Under the pieces are notes generated by a model. The model was not told the DNA's origin. It was given only the letters and a program-made list of their open reading frames with translations, and did no database searches. The position numbers were made by a program, and so were the translations under genes. From NCBI GenBank assembly GCA_019752335.1, contig JAIEMJ010000011.1, forward strand, positions 186,001 through 250,000: a stretch of 64,000 bases of DNA, written 5' to 3'. The DNA is from Bryobacteraceae bacterium (GTDB lineage Bacteria > Acidobacteriota > Terriglobia > Bryobacterales > Bryobacteraceae). Of the stretch, positions 8,465 to 16,215 are shown piece by piece. How positions within the stretch are numbered: the first letter of the stretch is position 1; the number at the start of each line of letters is the position of its first letter.

Positions 8465-9799
8465 ATGCTTAGACGAACCTTCCTCAGCCTCTCCGCCAGC
8501 GCCCTGGCCCAGCGGACCGCGCGCCCCAATACGCTCTTCATCCTGATCGACGACCTGCGCTACGACGCGCTCGGCTGCCTGGGCCACCCTTGGTTGAAGA
8601 CCCCCAATATCGACCGTTTGGCCAAGGAAGGCGCCATCTTCCGCAACGCCTTCGTCACCACGCCACTCTGCTCGCCCAGCCGCGCCAGCTTCATGTCCGG
8701 CCGTTGGGTGAACTCGCACGGCATCAAGAGCAACGGCGACAACGCCGCCCTCAGCCACCAGTTGGTTACCTTCTCCGCGCTGCAACAGAAGGCCGGCTAC
8801 GAAACCGCCTACGTCGGCAAACTGCACATGGGCAACGACGATTCACCGCGCCCCGGCTTTGACCATTGGGTGAGCTTCAAGGGCCAAGGCGTCTACCAGA
8901 ATCCGGCCATCAACGTGAACGGCAAAAGCGAAGCACAGACCGGCTTCATGACCGACATTCTGAATGAGCACGCGCTCAAGTTTTTGCGGCAGCCCCGGAC
9001 CAAGCCCTTCTCGCTGTACCTCGCGCACAAGGCCGTCCACGGCCCGTTCACCCCGCCCGAACGCCACCGCGACCTCTACACCGACGCGCCCATCACCCGC
9101 CATCCCAACGCGCAAGACGACCTGAACGGCAAGCCGGCCTTGCAGCGTGAGATTCCGCAGAAGAAAAACCAGCAGCCGCGCGGCGGGCCCTCTGACGAAA
9201 TGGTGCGCAACCAACTGCGGCTGATTCAAGCGGTGGACGAAGGCGTCGGCGAAATTCTGAAGGTGCTGGAGGAGACTAAACAACTCGACCAGACGCTCAT
9301 CATCTTCACTTCGGACAACGGCTACTTCCACGGCGACCACGGCCTGGGCGACAAGCGCGCCGCTTACGAAGAGTCGCTGCGGATTCCTTTTCTGGCGCGC
9401 TACCCGGCGTGGTTCAAGCCGGGCTCCAGCCACCAAGCCGTCATTCTGAACGTCGATATCGCCCCCACCATGATGGAGATCGCCGGCGTGAAGCCGCCGC
9501 CGCAAGTAAAGGGCAAGTCGTTGGTGCCGCTGTTCCGTGGCAAGGCCACGGAAGTGCGTCCGGACTTCTACTGCGAGTATTACGAGGAGCCCGGATTCCC
9601 TCGGATTCCCACTTGGCACGCCGTCCGGTCGCCGCGCTGGAAGTATGTCGAGTACCCGTCCAACCCCGCCTGGACCGAACTCTACGACCTCCAGGCGGAC
9701 CCCTACGAGATGAAGAATCTCATCAACGATCCCGCCCTGGCCAAAGAGCGCAAAAAGCTCCAAGCACGCCTCGCCACGCTAAAGCGCGAAACGCTGTGA
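8465..9799 (+). CDS. Type I sulfatase (Cys-type)
   Basis: The 444-aa protein contains the sulfatase active site LCSPSRASFMSGR. Cys69 would be converted to formylglycine by a maturase not encoded in this window. Metal ligands are visible in FILIDDLRYD near the N-terminus and in TSDNGYFHGDHGLGDK in the middle. The N-terminus (LRRTFLSLSASALAQ) is a short export signal. The likely role is removing sulfate from an extracellular sugar polymer or mucin-like glycan, fitting the adjacent DUF1080 and MFS genes. The substrate class cannot be read from the sequence. Confidence 0.93.
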   Translation: MLRRTFLSLSASALAQRTARPNTLFILIDDLRYDALGCLGHPWLKTPNIDRLAKEGAIFRNAFVTTPLCSPSRASFMSGRWVNSHGIKSNGDNAALSHQLVTFSALQQKAGYETAYVGKLHMGNDDSPRPGFDHWVSFKGQGVYQNPAINVNGKSEAQTGFMTDILNEHALKFLRQPRTKPFSLYLAHKAVHGPFTPPERHRDLYTDAPITRHPNAQDDLNGKPALQREIPQKKNQQPRGGPSDEMVRNQLRLIQAVDEGVGEILKVLEETKQLDQTLIIFTSDNGYFHGDHGLGDKRAAYEESLRIPFLARYPAWFKPGSSHQAVILNVDIAPTMMEIAGVKPPPQVKGKSLVPLFRGKATEVRPDFYCEYYEEPGFPRIPTWHAVRSPRWKYVEYPSNPAWTELYDLQADPYEMKNLINDPALAKERKKLQARLATLKRETL

Positions 9800-10401
9800 T
9801 CGACCTCTCCATTCCGGTCGCGCGCGGCATGATCCAATGGCCCGGCGACGCCGCCGTCGCAGTCAACACCGTCTGGGACGCGCCCTATCATCTAACGTCG
9901 CTGCGCCTCAGCGTCCACACCGGCACGCACATGGACGCGCCCTTTCACGCCATCCCCGCCGGCCTCACGATGGAGCAAATGCCGCTCGACGCCACCATCG
10001 GGCCCTGCCGTGTGATCGCCATTGCGGACCCCGCCCGCATCACCCGCGCTGAACTCCAGCGTCATACGCCGCAAGCCGGCGAACGGCTGCTCTTCCGCAC
10101 CGCCAACTCCCGCCACGCCTGGTGGGAGCAACCCTTCGACGAACACTTCGTCCACCTCGCCAACGACGCCGCCGCGTATCTGGTGGAGTGCGGCGTCCGC
10201 ACCGTCGGCATCGACTATCTCTCCGTCGGCGGCTATCATCACGAAGGCTACGAAACGCATTGCACCTTGCTGGGCGCGGGCATCTGGGTGATCGAAGGTC
10301 TGAATCTCGGCCCCGTGACACCAGGGCCGTACGAACTCCTCTGCCTGCCCCTCAAGGTCCCCGGCGCCGACGGCGCCCCGTGCCGCGCCGTGCTGCGCTA
10401 A
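9796..10401 (+). CDS. Cyclase-family (kynurenine-formamidase-like) hydrolase
   Basis: This 201-aa enzyme starts at GTG 9796, overlapping the sulfatase TGA by 4 bases (GTGA), and begins VIDLSIPVARGMIQWPGD as in the family. The metal-binding motif HTGTHMDAPFH is present, followed by GIDYLSVGGYHHEGYETHCTLL. Members are metal-dependent amidases or lactonases. A longer in-frame extension upstream lies inside the sulfatase gene and is rejected. Kynurenine formamidase activity is possible, but no other tryptophan-catabolic gene is near; a lactonase role in sugar-acid use fits the context equally well. Confidence 0.87.
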   Translation: MIDLSIPVARGMIQWPGDAAVAVNTVWDAPYHLTSLRLSVHTGTHMDAPFHAIPAGLTMEQMPLDATIGPCRVIAIADPARITRAELQRHTPQAGERLLFRTANSRHAWWEQPFDEHFVHLANDAAAYLVECGVRTVGIDYLSVGGYHHEGYETHCTLLGAGIWVIEGLNLGPVTPGPYELLCLPLKVPGADGAPCRAVLR

Positions 10402-10407
10402 AGGCGC

Positions 10408-10413
10408 TAAACT
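10408..10413 (+). promoter_or_regulatory. Possible internal -10 hexamer TAAACT
   Basis: TAAACT ends 7 bases before the ATG at 10421, in the 19-base gap after the cyclase gene. It could give the hydrolase its own leaderless mRNA. Confidence 0.35.
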
Positions 10414-10420
10414 TGCCCTC

Positions 10421-11830
10421 ATGCGACCCTTTCTCGTCCTCGCCCTCGCCACCCTGCTGCCCGCGCAGGACGCCGAACTCGTCCTACGCACCGCCGTCGC
10501 CTACACGACGCAGCTCGGGTCGCTCCCGCTCACCGACGCGCAGAAAGCCGAAGCGGCCAAGCTAGGCCAACAAGGCCAGGCCGCCGGCCTCTCCGGCAAG
10601 TTCAAAGAGGCCATGCGCAACTACACCCACGGCATGGCCGTGATGCGCGGCTTCACCTGGACCCCCGCCTTCGAACTCGCCTCCTCCCTACAAGCCAGCG
10701 TCGACGACGCCATCGCCAACCCGGGCCAAACCCTGCAACTCACCTTTGACCGCATCTTCCCCGTCGAGCAGCCTACCGCCGCCGCCCTGAAGCTGATCCT
10801 GCGTCCCGTCCCCAGCGGTGAGCCCATTCCCATCGAGGCTCCCACCGAAGTGAAAAGTACGGACCTGCCGCTAAAGATCGCGCTGACGCTGCCCGAGAAC
10901 GCCACCGGCAACTACAACCTCATCGCTGACCTCGGCGACACCACACCCAATGCCGCTCATCTCCAGAAGACCGTGCCCATCACCATCGCGCCCGTCGCTA
11001 CCGAAGCGCAGAAGCTCGCCGCGCGCCTGAAGAAGCAGCCCCTCCCCGCCGCCGAGTACACGCTGGTGCTCTATGACCACGCCGAGCATGGCCGCGCCAA
11101 TCCTCACCGCTTCGACTTCGCGAAGGAGTTCGCCCAGGCCAACCATTTGCTCGACACCGCCGCCACCGGGAAGGACCCCTTCGCGGGCCGCCAAGGCGAG
11201 TTGCACCAAGCCTACCGTTCCACCGTCGACAACACGCTACAGCCCTATCGCGTCTATGTGCCGAAGGCCTACCAAGGGAAGCCCTTGCCGCTGGTGGTCG
11301 CGCTCCACGGCATGGGCGGCGATGAGACGTCGATGATGGAAGGCTACGGCGGTACTTTGCCACGCGTCGCCGAACGCCTCGGCTTCTTCCTCGTCACGCC
11401 GAAGGGCCGCGGCACGGCGTCGATGTACCGCGACGCCGCCGAGAAAGACGTGATGGACGTGCTCGCCGAAGTGGAACGCACCTATCGCATTGACCCGAAG
11501 CGCATCTACCTGATGGGCCACTCCATGGGCGGCTACGGCACCTGGAGCATCGCCATGAACCATCCGGACCGCTTCGCCGCGCTCGGCCCCATCTCCGGTG
11601 GCGGCAATGCGCAAGGCATGGAGAAGATCAAACACATTCCCCAGTACGTGGTCCACGGCGATAACGACAAGACCGTAGCCGTCAGCCAGTCGCGCAACAT
11701 GGTAGAGGCGGGCAAGAAGGCCGGCGCGAAGATCGAATACATCGAAGTCCCCGGCGGCAGCCACACCGATATCGCCGTCCCCAATTTCGGCCCGATGCTG
11801 GAGTTCTTCGCCAAACAGTCGCGCGAGTAA
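10421..11830 (+). CDS. Secreted alpha/beta hydrolase (PHB-depolymerase/prolyl-oligopeptidase-like esterase)
   Basis: The 469-aa protein has a signal peptide (MRPFLVLALATLLPAQ), an N-terminal all-beta/helical region of about 270 residues, and a C-terminal alpha/beta hydrolase domain. The nucleophile elbow is GHSMGGYGTW with Ser368. The acid is likely the Asp in VHGDNDKTV and the base the His in GGSHTD. YRVYVPKAYQGKPLPLVVALHGMGG precedes the elbow as in feruloyl-esterase-like and PHB depolymerase families. It ends the same-strand run and abuts the convergent PPK2 gene with no gap. Confidence 0.85.
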   Translation: MRPFLVLALATLLPAQDAELVLRTAVAYTTQLGSLPLTDAQKAEAAKLGQQGQAAGLSGKFKEAMRNYTHGMAVMRGFTWTPAFELASSLQASVDDAIANPGQTLQLTFDRIFPVEQPTAAALKLILRPVPSGEPIPIEAPTEVKSTDLPLKIALTLPENATGNYNLIADLGDTTPNAAHLQKTVPITIAPVATEAQKLAARLKKQPLPAAEYTLVLYDHAEHGRANPHRFDFAKEFAQANHLLDTAATGKDPFAGRQGELHQAYRSTVDNTLQPYRVYVPKAYQGKPLPLVVALHGMGGDETSMMEGYGGTLPRVAERLGFFLVTPKGRGTASMYRDAAEKDVMDVLAEVERTYRIDPKRIYLMGHSMGGYGTWSIAMNHPDRFAALGPISGGGNAQGMEKIKHIPQYVVHGDNDKTVAVSQSRNMVEAGKKAGAKIEYIEVPGGSHTDIAVPNFGPMLEFFAKQSRE

Positions 11831-12592
11831 CTAAACGCGCGCTTTCCGCTTCTTCTTTTCTGACTCCAGGGGGTCCGCCGGTTGATACTTTAGCTCGCGC
11901 GACAATCCTTCCACCAGCCGCGACAGCACCTGCACCCGCGCCCAATGCTTGTCGTTCCCTTCGATGAGGTGCCACGGAGCCCCGCGCGTGCTGGTGCGCA
12001 GTAACATCTCTTCCACAGCCGCTTCATATTGGGGCCACTTCTCGCGATTGCGCCAGTCTTCGCTCGTTAACTTCCAGGCTTTATAGCCGATCTGCTGCCG
12101 GTGCTCAAATCTGGCTAATTGCTCGTCGCGCGAAATGTGCAGCCAGAACTTAAAGACGATCACTCCGGCGTCGCGTAACTGCGCCTCAAAGGTATTGATC
12201 TCGCGATAAGCCCGGCGCCATTCCATCTCGCTGGCAAAGCCTTCCACGCGCTCCACCAGCACCCGGCCGTACCAGGAGCGGTCGAAGATCGCGATCTGCC
12301 CGTTCTCGGGCAGCCGTTTCCAAAAGCGATATAGATAATGCTTCGTTTTCTCGTCACCTTGCGGGGCGGAAATCGGATACACGCTATACGCGCGCGGATC
12401 CAACCGCTCCGTAATCCGCTTAATGGCTCCACCCTTGCCCGCCGCGTCCCAACCTTCGAACACCATCACCACGGGACGCTCTTGCAGGAATACTTGATAG
12501 CCCAATTCACGCAACTCAATCTGCCGCCGCGTGAGTTCGCGCACGTAGGTTTCCCGGTCGAGTTTCTTGGTCAGGTCGAGCGTTTCGAGCAC
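11831..12592 (-). CDS. PPK2-family polyphosphate kinase, canonical (active-type) domain
   Basis: The 253-aa protein has a complete PPK2 core: Walker A GWDAAGKGG (residues 47-55), lid-region Arg residues, and FDRSWYGR (103-110), whose Asp and Arg are needed for phosphotransfer between polyphosphate and nucleotide. It begins with GTG at 12592, immediately after the TAA of the upstream PPK2 gene and in the same frame. The GTG-encoded Met aligns with the ATG of that gene, supporting this start. By comparison with two-domain class II PPK2 (such as PA3455, from memory), it corresponds to the catalytic C-terminal domain. Confidence 0.93.
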   Translation of the reverse strand: MLETLDLTKKLDRETYVRELTRRQIELRELGYQVFLQERPVVMVFEGWDAAGKGGAIKRITERLDPRAYSVYPISAPQGDEKTKHYLYRFWKRLPENGQIAIFDRSWYGRVLVERVEGFASEMEWRRAYREINTFEAQLRDAGVIVFKFWLHISRDEQLARFEHRQQIGYKAWKLTSEDWRNREKWPQYEAAVEEMLLRTSTRGAPWHLIEGNDKHWARVQVLSRLVEGLSRELKYQPADPLESEKKKRKARV

Positions 12593-13426
12593 TTACTCTT
12601 CATCTCCATTCGCTTCATCATCCTGCTCCAACTTACTCTCATCCAGTAACTCAGACGCGACACGCAAGTCGAGTTCCCGCTCCGCCCGTTGATGCGCCAC
12701 CTCCGACGGCGGCGCCAGCGCGCCCAGCTTAGCCTCCAAGGCCGCAATAATCGTTTCGAAGACGCGCCGCCGCGCGTGCCAGCGCGACGTGGCCTCCACC
12801 ACCGTCCAAGGCGCGTGCTCACTTTCCGTCAGCTCCAGCATGTCCTCCATCGCCGCCAGATACTCGTCGTAACGGCGATGCCGCTCCCAGTCCGCCGGCG
12901 TCACCCGCCAACTCTCCAGCGGATCCCGCTCAATCGCGCGCAGACGCTTCTTCTGATCCTTCTTGCCGATGTGCAGGAAGAGCTTGATGATCACGACGCC
13001 GCTATCGGCCAACATACGCTCAAACTCAATGATGTCGCGGTAGCCCTGCTGCCACTCCACTTCGCTGGTCTCCTGCTCCACCCGGGCATCCAGCACCCGG
13101 TAGTACCAGGAATGGTTAAAGATCACCAGATCGCCCCGGTCCGGCACCTTCATCCAAAACCGCCACAACCAGGGCCGCCGGCGCTCTTCCGGGCTGGGCT
13201 TGGTAATCGGGTAGAGCTTGAAGCCGCGCGGATCCATGCGCTGCGTCAGCGCCGCAATCGCCGCGCCTTTGCCCGCGCCGTCCCAACCCTCCACCACCAC
13301 CACGGCGGAAACACCGTTGTCCCAGCAGGCTTTCTCCAGGCCAAAGACGCGCTGCTGCCAGTCCGGCAGCAGCCGCTTGTATTCATCGCGCGTAAGTTTT
13401 CTTTTTAAGTTGACGTTTTGGAGCAT
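12593..13426 (-). CDS. PPK2-family protein with altered catalytic motif
   Basis: The 277-aa protein aligns without gaps to the downstream PPK2 over the first 110 residues (MLQNVNLKRKLTRDEY against MLETLDLTKKLDRETY). Walker A GWDGAGKGA is kept. The downstream motif FDRSWYGR reads FNHSWYYR (103-110), so the catalytic Asp and Arg are Asn and His. The C-terminal tail is acidic (DDEANGDEE). It overlaps the ppk1 end by 22 bases and abuts the active PPK2 with no spacing. It resembles the degenerate N-terminal domain of class II PPK2 enzymes and may be regulatory or structural. Confidence 0.88.
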   Translation of the reverse strand: MLQNVNLKRKLTRDEYKRLLPDWQQRVFGLEKACWDNGVSAVVVVEGWDGAGKGAAIAALTQRMDPRGFKLYPITKPSPEERRRPWLWRFWMKVPDRGDLVIFNHSWYYRVLDARVEQETSEVEWQQGYRDIIEFERMLADSGVVIIKLFLHIGKKDQKKRLRAIERDPLESWRVTPADWERHRRYDEYLAAMEDMLELTESEHAPWTVVEATSRWHARRRVFETIIAALEAKLGALAPPSEVAHQRAERELDLRVASELLDESKLEQDDEANGDEE

Positions 13427-15531
13427 CGGCTCTTTAGCAACACCATCTGGCTGTTCACCGGAAATTCCCCGTCCGGCTTCGGCGTGCGCGAGTACGTTCC
13501 ATCGGCATGCATCTGCCTGGACTTCGCGGAGTCCCCCAGATACCCCTCCAACACCTGCTCCCGCAAATACCGCTTCAGCGACGGGCGCTCAATCGGGAAC
13601 AGAATCTCCACGCGCCGGTTGATATTGCGCGGCATGATATCGGACGAACCAAGATAAACCTCCTCGGCGCCGTTGTTGTGGAAATAGAAAATCCGGCTGT
13701 GTTCCAGAAAACGCCCGACGATACTCACCACGCGAATCCGGTCGCTGATGCCCGGCATTCCCGGGCGCAGGCAGCAGATGCCGCGAATGATCAGGTCGCA
13801 CTGCACGCCGGCCTGCGACGCCTGATAGAGCAACCGGATTACGCGAGGATCCCCTAAGGCGTTCGTCTTGAAGATCAGCCGCGCCGGGCGTCCCGCGCGG
13901 GCGTGTTGAATCTCGCGCTCGATCATGGCTTCGAACTGTTCGCGTAAGTTGATCGGCGCCACGAGTAACTTCTGATAGTCGTCCTTGGCGGAGTAACCGG
14001 TAAGAAAATTGAATAAGTCCGTCGCGTCCGCGCCCACCTTCTCATCGCAGGTAAACAATCCGACGTCCGTATAAAGCTGCGCCGTCAGCGCGTTATAGTT
14101 TCCCGTGGAGAGATGCACGTAGCGGCGCATCACCTCGCCCTCCTGACGCACCACCAAGGCCATCTTGCCGTGGATCTTCAAACCCGGCAAGCCATAAACC
14201 ACGTGGACGCCCTCGCGTTCCAAGGCGCGCGCCCACTCGATGTTACTTTCCTCGTCGAAACGCGCCTTCAACTCCACCAGTACCGCCACCTGCTTGCCTT
14301 CTTCCAAAGCTTCCAGCAGCGCCTCCACCACCGGGGAGTTCCGGCCGACACGATAGAGCGTCATCTTGATGGCCAATACCTGCGGATCCCGCGCCGCCGC
14401 GCGCAGATAATCCACCACCGGGGAAAACGAATCAAACGGGTGATGCAGCAGAATATCGCCGCGCCGGATCTGTCCGAAGATATCGCCATCCTCGGTCCAT
14501 TTTTCGGGCAGGCCGGGCACGAAAACCGGCTCTTTCAATTCTGGCCGGTCAATGCCCGCCACGGCCCGTAACCGGCTCAAGGCCAAGGGGCCATCCACCC
14601 GGAAGATATCGGAGTCTTCGATTTCGAGATTCGTCTGCAAGATGCGCAAGGCGTGTTCAGGCATGCGGGAATCCACCTTCAGCCGCACCACCTCACCAAA
14701 CCGCCGCTGCCGGACGCCCTCTTCCACCGTCTCCAGTAAGTCGCCGCCTTCCAGCTCTTGAATATCGAGATCCGCATCACGCGTCACGTGAAACAAGTGC
14801 GACTCCAACACCTCCATGCCCGGAAATAACTGGTGTAAGTTCGCCTGCACCACCTGCTCAATCCACACGTAACTCAGCGGCCGTCCGTTGCGCTTCGTCG
14901 CGCTTTGCACCGGCACTAACTGCGGCAAGCTATCCGGCACCTTCAGCCGCGCGAATTGCTCCCGCCCCTTCGGATCCCGAATCAAAATCGAAAGGTTCAA
15001 GCTCAAATTCGAAATATGCGGAAACGGACGGCTGATATCCACCGCAAGCGGTGTCAACACCGGGTAGACGGTTTCGCGAAAGTAAGTATCGGCGTGCTCG
15101 CGTTGGCCGTTCGCCAGTTCGCTATAGTCCAGCAGGCGGATCCCATGCCGCTGCAGGTCCACAAAGAGGCGGCGGCGGCAGGCATGCGCCTCAATCAGCA
15201 TTTGGGCGAACTCTGCCCGGATGGCCTCGAGCTGTTGGCGCGGCGTCAGTCCGTCCGGCCCTGGCTCCTGAATGCCCGCATCGATCTGCTGCTTCAGGCC
15301 CGCCACGCGCACCATGAAGAACTCGTCCAGGTTAGAGCCGAGAATGCCAAGAAACTTTACCCGCTCCAGCAGCGGATTGCTCTCGTCCAGCGCCTCTTCC
15401 AGCACGCGGCGCTGAAACGCCAGCAGGCTCAGTTCCCGGTTCACATACAAATTCGGGTTGTCGAGAAACAACTCCGGCGTGGTAGCTTTGCGCCGGCGGA
15501 GGTGTTTTTTCTTGAGAGCTGGCGATGTCAT
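13405..15531 (-). CDS. ppk1: Polyphosphate kinase 1
   Basis: The 708-aa enzyme makes polyphosphate from ATP (EC 2.7.4.1). It has the N-terminal NRELSLLAF (about residues 31-39), FFMVRVAGL, the Arg/His-rich core including YVHLSTGNYN (His near residue 472, candidate autophosphorylation site) and HSRIFYFHNNGAEEVYLGSSD. MPRNINRRVEILFPI follows, and all are in family order. Length is normal. It overlaps the siroheme-synthase-like gene by 4 bases and the first PPK2 by 22 bases, so all four are one transcription unit. Three polyphosphate-kinase polypeptides in one operon is notable. Confidence 0.96.
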   Translation of the reverse strand: MTSPALKKKHLRRRKATTPELFLDNPNLYVNRELSLLAFQRRVLEEALDESNPLLERVKFLGILGSNLDEFFMVRVAGLKQQIDAGIQEPGPDGLTPRQQLEAIRAEFAQMLIEAHACRRRLFVDLQRHGIRLLDYSELANGQREHADTYFRETVYPVLTPLAVDISRPFPHISNLSLNLSILIRDPKGREQFARLKVPDSLPQLVPVQSATKRNGRPLSYVWIEQVVQANLHQLFPGMEVLESHLFHVTRDADLDIQELEGGDLLETVEEGVRQRRFGEVVRLKVDSRMPEHALRILQTNLEIEDSDIFRVDGPLALSRLRAVAGIDRPELKEPVFVPGLPEKWTEDGDIFGQIRRGDILLHHPFDSFSPVVDYLRAAARDPQVLAIKMTLYRVGRNSPVVEALLEALEEGKQVAVLVELKARFDEESNIEWARALEREGVHVVYGLPGLKIHGKMALVVRQEGEVMRRYVHLSTGNYNALTAQLYTDVGLFTCDEKVGADATDLFNFLTGYSAKDDYQKLLVAPINLREQFEAMIEREIQHARAGRPARLIFKTNALGDPRVIRLLYQASQAGVQCDLIIRGICCLRPGMPGISDRIRVVSIVGRFLEHSRIFYFHNNGAEEVYLGSSDIMPRNINRRVEILFPIERPSLKRYLREQVLEGYLGDSAKSRQMHADGTYSRTPKPDGEFPVNSQMVLLKSRCSKTST

Positions 15532-16178
15532 TCGGATGGATTCTGATGGGAGCGCCGGATGATCACTTCGAGTTCCGCCTCGGCTTGCGGGCGGTTCCCT
15601 TTCCGAAGGTATTCAATGGCCGGCGAATCCACCAATTGATACCATACCGTTTTCCGGGCCCCAAAATCCGGCACCAGCCGCGCCAACCGGTCCCGGACCT
15701 GGCTGGCCATCTCCAAAAACGTGGCGTACTCCGGCCCCAGTTGCTCCGCCAAGCGCTGCCGCAGGCGCACCGCCAAGGCCGGGCAGCGGCCCGTCGTCGA
15801 CAACGCCACCACCAAATCGCCCTGCCGGTGAATCGACGGGTAGATGTAACGGCAATGCGGCGGATCGTCCAGGCAATTCACGATCACGTTCTCGCGCTGC
15901 CCCTCTTCCCAGATCGCCGCGTTGTACTGGCGATCCCCCGCCGACACCGCCAGAAAGCAGCCGCGCAGATCCCCGGCCTGATAGTCGCGCGCCACCCAAG
16001 TGCAGTGGCCCGTCGCGATCAGCGGCCCAAAGCTGGGGTCGAGTTCGGCCGCGATCACCGTCAGCCGCGCCCCGGCCTCCACCAATCCGCGCGCCTTCTC
16101 CTCGGCCATCCAGTTGCCGCCGAAGACGGTGCAGGGCTGGCCTTCAAGATCGAGAAAGACCGGGTATCCGTAGCGCAT
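15528..16178 (-). CDS. Siroheme-synthase-like (precorrin-2 dehydrogenase/ferrochelatase) protein
   Basis: This 216-aa protein matches the CysG N-terminal/Met8p family. MRYGYPVFLDLEGQPCTVFGG begins the Rossmann part, NCLDDPPHCRYIYPSIHRQGDLVVALSTTG carries the conserved Asp of the active site, and CPALAVRLRQRL follows. The dinucleotide-binding turn is unusual: family GGGxxA appears as GGNWMA, with Asn in place of the third Gly. NAD use may be altered. It leads the polyphosphate operon, overlapping ppk1 by 4 bases. No other siroheme gene is nearby, so true siroheme synthesis is plausible but not certain. Confidence 0.8.
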   Translation of the reverse strand: MRYGYPVFLDLEGQPCTVFGGNWMAEEKARGLVEAGARLTVIAAELDPSFGPLIATGHCTWVARDYQAGDLRGCFLAVSAGDRQYNAAIWEEGQRENVIVNCLDDPPHCRYIYPSIHRQGDLVVALSTTGRCPALAVRLRQRLAEQLGPEYATFLEMASQVRDRLARLVPDFGARKTVWYQLVDSPAIEYLRKGNRPQAEAELEVIIRRSHQNPSE

Positions 16179-16203
16179 GAAATTCCATTGTCGCAGGAAG
16201 GCC

Positions 16204-16209
16204 TATAAT
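16204..16209 (+). promoter_or_regulatory. Consensus -10 TATAAT of the second MFS gene
   Basis: A perfect TATAAT ends 6 bases before the ATG at 16216. The predicted transcription start falls on the start codon. No -35 match at 17 bases. Confidence 0.6.
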
Positions 16210-16215
16210 CACGGG

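Noticed and set aside
8843-9763. 306-codon open frame antisense to the sulfatase
   Set aside because: Shadow; no recognisable fold, and the sulfatase is complete.
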